Of a stretch of DNA of 64,000 nt, positions 59,141-64,000 are shown piece by piece. How positions within the stretch are numbered: the stretch's first letter is position 1; each line of letters opens with the position of its first letter. Origin of the DNA: Actinomadura madurae (GTDB lineage: Bacteria; Actinomycetota; Actinomycetes; Streptosporangiales; Streptosporangiaceae). The notes beneath the pieces are model-generated. The model made no database searches, was not told the origin of the DNA, and saw nothing but the letters and a program-made list of their open reading frames with translations. Position numbers and translations under genes: made by a program. The DNA lies in assembly GCF_900115095.1 (NCBI RefSeq), contig NZ_FOVH01000002.1, positions 620,001 through 684,000 on the forward strand, given 5' to 3'.

Positions 59141-60163
59141 ATGAAGCCGCTCGAACCGTCCGATCCGCGGACGATCGGCGGCATCGAGCTGCACGGCCGG
59201 CTCGGCGAGGGCGGAATGGGCGCCGTCTACTTCGGGGTCACGCCGGACGCGGAGCAGGTCGCCGTCAAGGTGATCCGGGACGGAATGGCGAACCAGCCAA
59301 CGATGCGCGAGCGGTTCGACCGCGAGGTGCTCGCGATGGGCATGGTTCAGGGGCCGCGCGTCGCGGGTCTGGTGGCCGCCTCCGAGCCGGGCGCCGACAG
59401 CCCGTGGCTGGCCATGGACTACGTGCGCGGAGAGACGCTGAGGGACTACCTGTCGGTGCGCCCGGCGCTCACCGCCGAGATGGGGGCGGCGCTGGGCGTG
59501 ATGCTCGCGGAGGCGCTCGCCGACATCCACGCCGCCCGCGTCCTGCACCGCGACCTCAAGCCCGGCAACATCGTCCTCGGCCCGGACGGTCCCAAGGTCA
59601 TCGACTTCGGCCTCGTCGCCCTGGAAGAGACGGACGAGAACCTCACCCGGACCGGCACGCGGCTCGGCACGCCCGTCTTCATGCCGCCCGAGCAGGTCGA
59701 GTCGGCGAAGGACCTCACGCCGGCGGCCGACGTGTACGCGACGGGCGCCACGCTGCTCTACGCGCTGACCAAGCACTACCCGTACAAACACAAGAACGAG
59801 CACGCCCTCTACTACGCGATCATGAACCCCGACCTGAGGCCGGACATGTCGGGCCTGCCCGCGTCGTTGGCGCCGGTGGTCGAGGCGATGCTGGAGTACG
59901 CCGCGGAGTCCCGGCCGACCCCGGCGGAGGCGTCCGCCGAGTTCCGCCGCATGCTGGACGCCGCCGGGATGTCGGCGCGCGACGCCCGCATCCATTTCGC
60001 GACGCTCACCTACGTCGAGCGGCCTGACGATCCGCCGTCCGACATCGAGCCGCCCCGGCGTCCCGCGCGCTCGCGGCATCGGGAGCGCTCGGTGCCCCGT
60101 CCGGTCGTGGCGTCGCTCGCGGACCGGCTGGCCCTCGCCTACGCGCCCGGCTCCAGACTCTGA
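59141..60163 (+). CDS. Soluble Ser/Thr protein kinase (Hanks type)
   Basis: 340 residues from ATG at 59141; GTG at 59135, three bases after ggggaag, is the alternative start. All kinase landmarks are present: GEGGMGAVYFG (22-32), VAVKVI with K43, HRDLKPGN with D138, DFGL with D155, and GTPVFMPPEQ as the APE equivalent. After the kinase domain (to about 275) is a short Arg/Pro-rich tail and no transmembrane or PASTA region, unlike PknB-type receptors. It ends 63 bases before the DrmD-like helicase on the same strand, so co-transcription is likely. Kinases appear in several defence systems (PglW, Stk2, Mokosh), but a separate kinase is not a standard DISARM part. Confidence 0.92.
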   Translation: MKPLEPSDPRTIGGIELHGRLGEGGMGAVYFGVTPDAEQVAVKVIRDGMANQPTMRERFDREVLAMGMVQGPRVAGLVAASEPGADSPWLAMDYVRGETLRDYLSVRPALTAEMGAALGVMLAEALADIHAARVLHRDLKPGNIVLGPDGPKVIDFGLVALEETDENLTRTGTRLGTPVFMPPEQVESAKDLTPAADVYATGATLLYALTKHYPYKHKNEHALYYAIMNPDLRPDMSGLPASLAPVVEAMLEYAAESRPTPAEASAEFRRMLDAAGMSARDARIHFATLTYVERPDDPPSDIEPPRRPARSRHRERSVPRPVVASLADRLALAYAPGSRL

Positions 60164-60226
60164 CCGGCGGCCCGCCCCGGCCCACCGTCCGACCCCCGCG
60201 AGAACGACCCGTTAGGAGCCAGCCGA

Positions 60227-63004
60227 GTGACCTCCTCCGCAGAGACAGCGACCCCGTATGCGCCGGGCGCGCGCGTCGAGGTCCGCGACGCGGAGTGGAT
60301 GGTGCGCACCTGCACCCCCACCCCCCGCGACGGCTTCAAGATCACCGCTGTAGGGGTCTCGGAGTTCGTGCGGGACGAGGACGCGGTCTTCTTCACCGGG
60401 ATCGACGACATCGTCCAGCTCCGTCCCGAGGACACCCGGCTCGTCGCCGACGAGTCCTCGGCGTTCGCGCGCAGCCGCCTGTACCTGGAGTCGGTGCTGC
60501 GCCGCACGCCGCTGCCGCAGTCCGAGCGCGGCCTGGCGCTGGCGGACCGGTTCCTCCTCGACCCGCTCACCTACCAGCAGCGTCCGGCGGAGCTGGCGCT
60601 GAAGGGGCTGCGGCCCCGCATCCTGCTCGCGGACGTCGTCGGCCTCGGCAAGACCCTGGAGATCGGACTGATCCTGGCGGAGCTGATCCGCCGGGGACGC
60701 GGCGAACGCATCCTCGTCGTGACGCCGCAGCAGGTCCTGGAGCAGTTCCAGCATGAGCTGTGGACGCGGTTCGCGATCCCGCTCGTCCGGCTCGACTCGG
60801 TCGGCATCGAGCGGATCCAGCGCGACATCCCCGCCGGGCGGAACCCGTTCCTGTACTACAAGCGCGTCATCATCTCCGTCGACACCCTCAAGAACCAGGG
60901 ACGGTACGGGCAGCACCTGGAGAACATGCACTGGGACGCCGTCGTCATCGACGAGTCCCACAACCTCATCAACGAGGGCAACCTTCGCAACAAGCTGGCC
61001 CGCCTCCTCGCCAAGCACACCGACGCGCTGCTGCTGGCGAGCGCGACCCCGCACAACGGCGACGCCAAGTCGTTCGCCGAGCTGATCGGGTTGCTCGACC
61101 CCGCCGCCATCGCCGACCCGAAGCGGTATGCGGCGTCCGACATCGACCACCTCTACATCCGCCGGACGAAGATCAGTGACGAGGTCCGCGACCGGATCCG
61201 CGGCCGGTGGCCCGACCGAGGCCCGTCCATCTCGCTGCGCGCGCCCGCCACGCCCAAGGAGGAAGCGATCTTCGCGGAGCTGGCGGAGGTCTGGCTGCCC
61301 GGCCCCGACCGCACCGGAAGTTCGGTGCTGGACGCCGACCGGCGCCTGTTCCCCTACACGCTCGCGAAGGCGTTCCTGTCGTCACACGTCGCGCTCGGCG
61401 CGACCGTCGCCAAGCGGCTGAAGAACGCGACCGAGGCGCGCGAGATCGAGGCGCTCAACAATCTGGCCTTCCTTGTCGACCAGATGGGCGACCACGACTC
61501 CGCCAAGCTCGGGACCCTCGTGGACGAGCTGAAGAACATCGGCGTGAAGGCCAGGGGCACGATGCGCGCGGTCGTCTTCTCCGAGAGCATCCCCACGTTG
61601 GAGTGGCTCGCCCGGATCGTGCCCGCCGAACTGGGCCTTGCCGCCGACCAGGTGCGGATTATGCACGGCGGCTTCTCCGACCAGCGGCAGCAGGAGATCG
61701 TCGAGGAGTTCTCCCTCTCCGACAGCAAGGTCCGGCTGCTGTTCACCGGAGACGTGGCGTCCGAGGGCGTTAACCTGCACCGCCAGTGCCACCACCTGAT
61801 TCACTACGACCTGCCGTGGAGCCTGATCCGGATCGAGCAGCGCAACGGCCGCATCGACCGGTACGGGCAGGAGCACGAGCCGCAGTTCCGTGCGATCGTC
61901 CTGACCTCGCGGACCGAGGGCGCGCTGGACGACACGACCGTCGCCGAGAAGCTCCTCAAGCGGGAGGAGGAGGCGCACCGCAGCATCGGGACGGCGGAGG
62001 CCGTCACCCGCGAATTCACGGCGAAGAAGGAGGAGGACCGGCTCATCAAGGACCTCCTCAGGGGTAAGTCGGTCGAGGAGTCCCTCGCGGAGGCGCCGCC
62101 GGTCGACTTCATGGCCGAGCTGTTCGGCGCGGTGGAGCAGGGCGAGGCACGCGCGGAGGTCAGGCGCGCCCGCGTCCCGAAGCTGTTCGGGTCGACGGAG
62201 GAGTTCGTCCGGGAGGCGCTGCGCACGGTGTGCCCGCACCTGCGCGTCGATGACGACGGCGGGCTGCTCGCGTTCGAGCCGCCCCCCGACCTCGTCCATC
62301 GGCTGTCCGCGCTGCCGGCGTCCTACCTGCGCACCCACAAGATCACCGAACGGATGAAGGTCACCTTCGACCGGGGCCTCGCGCAGCGCAAGCTGGACGA
62401 GGCCCGCCGCACCAAGACCATGTGGCCGGACATCGCGTACCTGTCCGACCTGCACCCGATGGTCGAGTGGCTGGTGGACAAGGTGCAGGTGCAGCTCGTC
62501 CGGCGGGCCGCGCCCGTCATCGCCGCGAGGGTGGACGAGCCGACGTTCCTCGTCCAGGGCATCTACTCCAACGCGCTGGGTCAGCCCACGGTGGTCGACT
62601 GGATGGCGATCAGCGGCCTGCCGGGCGCGCCGGTCGTCCGCGACATGACCGAGGTCCTCACCGAGGCCGGGGTCGGCCCCACGATGATCAACACGAGCCG
62701 GACGCCCGACATCGAAGGACTCACGCCCCTCATCGAGCCGGCGATCCACGCCGCGCGCCGCCACCTGGACGAGCAGCGCGACCGGCACGACGACGAGGTG
62801 GCGCGGCCCCTCCGGGAGTACGACGGGCAGCTCGAACTGTGGGAGCGGGAGAGCTTGAAGAGCCTGGACGGGACATCGCACGGCGCGAAGAAGCGCGGGC
62901 AGGTGACCGGCACCGTCGCCGACCAGAAGCAGTTGCTCAAGAGCCTGGAGACGACGGGTGAGCCGCTGCTGCGCATCCTCGCCGTCCTTGAGGGGGACTC
63001 GTGA
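60227..63004 (+). CDS. RapA/SNF2-type helicase, DrmD-like (DISARM)
   Basis: 925 residues from GTG at 60227 with AGGAG about ten bases upstream. SF2 motifs: Q-region YQQRPAEL, Walker A LADVVGLGKTLEIG (near 136; the usual Glu of DEVGLGKT is Val here), ILVVTPQQVLEQF, DESH box VVIDESHNLI (near 242), SATPHNGD, and motif VI IRIEQRNGRIDRYGQ (near 540). A long C-terminal region of about 350 residues follows. Size, type and its four-base overlap with a large adenine-methylase gene match drmD, the first gene of class 1 DISARM, which restricts phage DNA. drmA, drmB and drmC would lie to the right of the window. RapA-like helicases in other modification systems are the alternative. Confidence 0.85.
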   Translation: MTSSAETATPYAPGARVEVRDAEWMVRTCTPTPRDGFKITAVGVSEFVRDEDAVFFTGIDDIVQLRPEDTRLVADESSAFARSRLYLESVLRRTPLPQSERGLALADRFLLDPLTYQQRPAELALKGLRPRILLADVVGLGKTLEIGLILAELIRRGRGERILVVTPQQVLEQFQHELWTRFAIPLVRLDSVGIERIQRDIPAGRNPFLYYKRVIISVDTLKNQGRYGQHLENMHWDAVVIDESHNLINEGNLRNKLARLLAKHTDALLLASATPHNGDAKSFAELIGLLDPAAIADPKRYAASDIDHLYIRRTKISDEVRDRIRGRWPDRGPSISLRAPATPKEEAIFAELAEVWLPGPDRTGSSVLDADRRLFPYTLAKAFLSSHVALGATVAKRLKNATEAREIEALNNLAFLVDQMGDHDSAKLGTLVDELKNIGVKARGTMRAVVFSESIPTLEWLARIVPAELGLAADQVRIMHGGFSDQRQQEIVEEFSLSDSKVRLLFTGDVASEGVNLHRQCHHLIHYDLPWSLIRIEQRNGRIDRYGQEHEPQFRAIVLTSRTEGALDDTTVAEKLLKREEEAHRSIGTAEAVTREFTAKKEEDRLIKDLLRGKSVEESLAEAPPVDFMAELFGAVEQGEARAEVRRARVPKLFGSTEEFVREALRTVCPHLRVDDDGGLLAFEPPPDLVHRLSALPASYLRTHKITERMKVTFDRGLAQRKLDEARRTKTMWPDIAYLSDLHPMVEWLVDKVQVQLVRRAAPVIAARVDEPTFLVQGIYSNALGQPTVVDWMAISGLPGAPVVRDMTEVLTEAGVGPTMINTSRTPDIEGLTPLIEPAIHAARRHLDEQRDRHDDEVARPLREYDGQLELWERESLKSLDGTSHGAKKRGQVTGTVADQKQLLKSLETTGEPLLRILAVLEGDS

Positions 63005-64000
63005 CGTACGACTCGATCGTCAACCGCGGCGACTACTTCTCGGCCCACTACCTGGCCGAGGTCCTCCCCAAGGACCTGAAGAAGAAGGACGGGCTGCTCG
63101 CCCGCTGGACCGAGGCCGAGAAGGACGGGCACCCCACCCCGCGCACCGGCCTGCGCGGCCTCAAGCGCAGCTACTTCAAGGACCGTCCGTTCTTCGCCGA
63201 CGCCATGGAGACCGTCCGCGACGGCAAGGACCTTCCGAAGATCGAGGAGTGGAAGAAGGCACTCCACGATCTGCACGGCGACGTCCTCCGCGCCCTGGGC
63301 TTCGACGCCGAGCCGCGCGTCCTGACGGTCGAGCGGTCGGACAAGCAGTACGAGGTCGCCGTCGCGCACGCCGAGCCGGCCGACCGTTCCAGCGTCATAG
63401 CGATCGAGTGCGGATGGGCCCCGGACGTCGACGCCGCCCTCGACACCAGCAGCGCCGGACGGCTCCTCACCCCCGTCGAACTCGACCACCCGCACATGCT
63501 CCGCACCGGGGACAAGCTCGCGTCGTGGCTGTTCGCCGCCGACGAGCCGCCCCGCTACGTGCTGATCCTCGTGGGCGGCGTGGTGATCCTGGCGGACCGG
63601 ATGACGTGGGGCGAGGGACGGTACCTCGCCGTCAGCCTGGACGTCGCGCTCGGCCGCAGCACCGCCGCGACCGCCGAGATCGAGACGATCGCCGCCCTGT
63701 TCAGCGCCGACTCGCTGCTCCCGCCCGAGGAGGGCGGAGCCGAACCCCTCGCCGAACTGCTCTCCGGCTCCCGCCAGCACGCCGTCGGCGTGTCCAAGGA
63801 GCTGCGCGAAGGACTCCGCGAATCCGTCGAGATCATCGCCAACGAGGTCCTCGACCGGATGAGGGAACAGGGTGTCCGCCCCGAAGAGGTCATGGAACCG
63901 GCGGCCTTTGCCAAGGAACTCGGCCGCGAAGCCCTCCGCTACCTCTACCGGATCTTGTTCCTGCTGTACGCCGAGGCCCGCCCGGAACTCGGCATCCTCC
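63001..64000 (+). CDS. N-terminal part of a DrmMI/PglX-like DNA adenine methyltransferase (3' partial)
   Basis: Starts at GTG 63001, overlapping the helicase stop (GTGA), and runs open to the window edge (333 residues). The N-terminus YDSIVNRGDYFSAHYLAEVL then TPRTGLRGLKRSYF, and the later EALRYLYRILFLLYAEARPE, are typical of the N-terminal domain of large type IIG/Eco57I-like methylases, including DrmMI and PglX. The SAM-binding and NPPY catalytic motifs would lie beyond the edge and are not visible. In DISARM the methylase marks host DNA as self. Identification rests on these segments and the helicase partner. Confidence 0.78.
   Translation, partial: MTYDSIVNRGDYFSAHYLAEVLPKDLKKKDGLLARWTEAEKDGHPTPRTGLRGLKRSYFKDRPFFADAMETVRDGKDLPKIEEWKKALHDLHGDVLRALGFDAEPRVLTVERSDKQYEVAVAHAEPADRSSVIAIECGWAPDVDAALDTSSAGRLLTPVELDHPHMLRTGDKLASWLFAADEPPRYVLILVGGVVILADRMTWGEGRYLAVSLDVALGRSTAATAEIETIAALFSADSLLPPEEGGAEPLAELLSGSRQHAVGVSKELREGLRESVEIIANEVLDRMREQGVRPEEVMEPAAFAKELGREALRYLYRILFLLYAEARPELGIL

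Noticed and set aside
59141..64000. Kinase plus helicase as a Mokosh or BREX/Pgl system
   Set aside because: Mokosh fuses its kinase to an RNA helicase and pairs it with a PLD protein. Pgl needs PglW/Y/Z-type partners. The SNF2-type helicase overlapping a methylase fits DISARM better, although the right edge prevents proof.
1..64000. tRNA, rRNA, IS elements, prophage and attachment sites
   Set aside because: No cloverleaf-like genes, transposase or integrase motifs, or flanking direct repeats were seen by eye; short or degraded ones could be missed.

Overview
The window is very GC-rich DNA with strong C/G preference at third codon positions, many GTG starts and frequent 4-base GTGA/ATGA gene overlaps. 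It holds an MbtH-dependent NRPS operon, streptogrisin-type proteases, an F420-type nitroreductase relative, a MceG-like ATPase, a SARP/AfsR-type regulator and a KstR-like operator. Together these point to a filamentous actinomycete chromosome, plausibly Actinomadura or a relative (the genus is inference). I saw no tRNA, rRNA, CRISPR array or insertion sequence.

Left end (1-19.6 kb, all + strand): the 3' part of a nonribosomal peptide operon. A first synthetase enters from outside the window. Its order is C, an adenylation remnant only, T, C, A(Thr-type), T, E, and it carries a frame-breaking lesion in the A domain near 4015-4036. A second synthetase (C-A-T-C-A(Thr)-T-E) and a third (C-A-T-TE) follow with 4-base overlaps, then an MbtH-like protein, a GNAT acetyltransferase and a type II thioesterase. 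The two Thr-type A-T segments are near-identical copies with codon usage unlike their flanks. Read colinearly, the end of the peptide would be D-Thr, X, D-Thr, then an aliphatic residue.

Middle (19.6-53 kb): mostly ordinary chromosomal genes. They comprise two paralogous secreted serine proteases sharing a leader hairpin; a MceG-like ATPase; an ornithine-cyclodeaminase-family protein; an SDR/Rossmann-reductase pair behind a KstR-like box; a nitroreductase-hemerythrin fusion; a large LuxR (LAL) regulator; a GT4 glycosyltransferase; a GGCT-fold protein and PrxQ; a CocE-type hydrolase; a MscS channel; a lipoprotein esterase; a TetR/MFS divergent pair; an RsbW-like ATPase fused to ankyrin repeats; PlsC; Ohr; an SPFH-RHH-GPP34 operon behind a 16-bp palindrome; a second MFS pump; an AfsR-like regulator; a limonene-epoxide-hydrolase-like enzyme; a membrane protein; a LuxR regulator; and a flavin monooxygenase.

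Right end (52.6-64 kb): a defence-like island. It has a 1472-residue SF1 helicase with a C-terminal Vsr/DUF559-like nuclease. Divergent from it is a stand-alone protein of seven 34-residue HEAT repeats of the kind seen as sensors in bacterial NLR-like proteins. Then come a soluble Ser/Thr kinase, a RapA/SNF2-type helicase (DrmD-like) and, overlapping it by 4 bases, the start of a large adenine-methylase-type gene (DrmMI/PglX-like) cut by the window edge. The last two match the first two genes of a class 1 DISARM system; the kinase and the HEAT protein are not standard members and are the most interesting novelty candidates.
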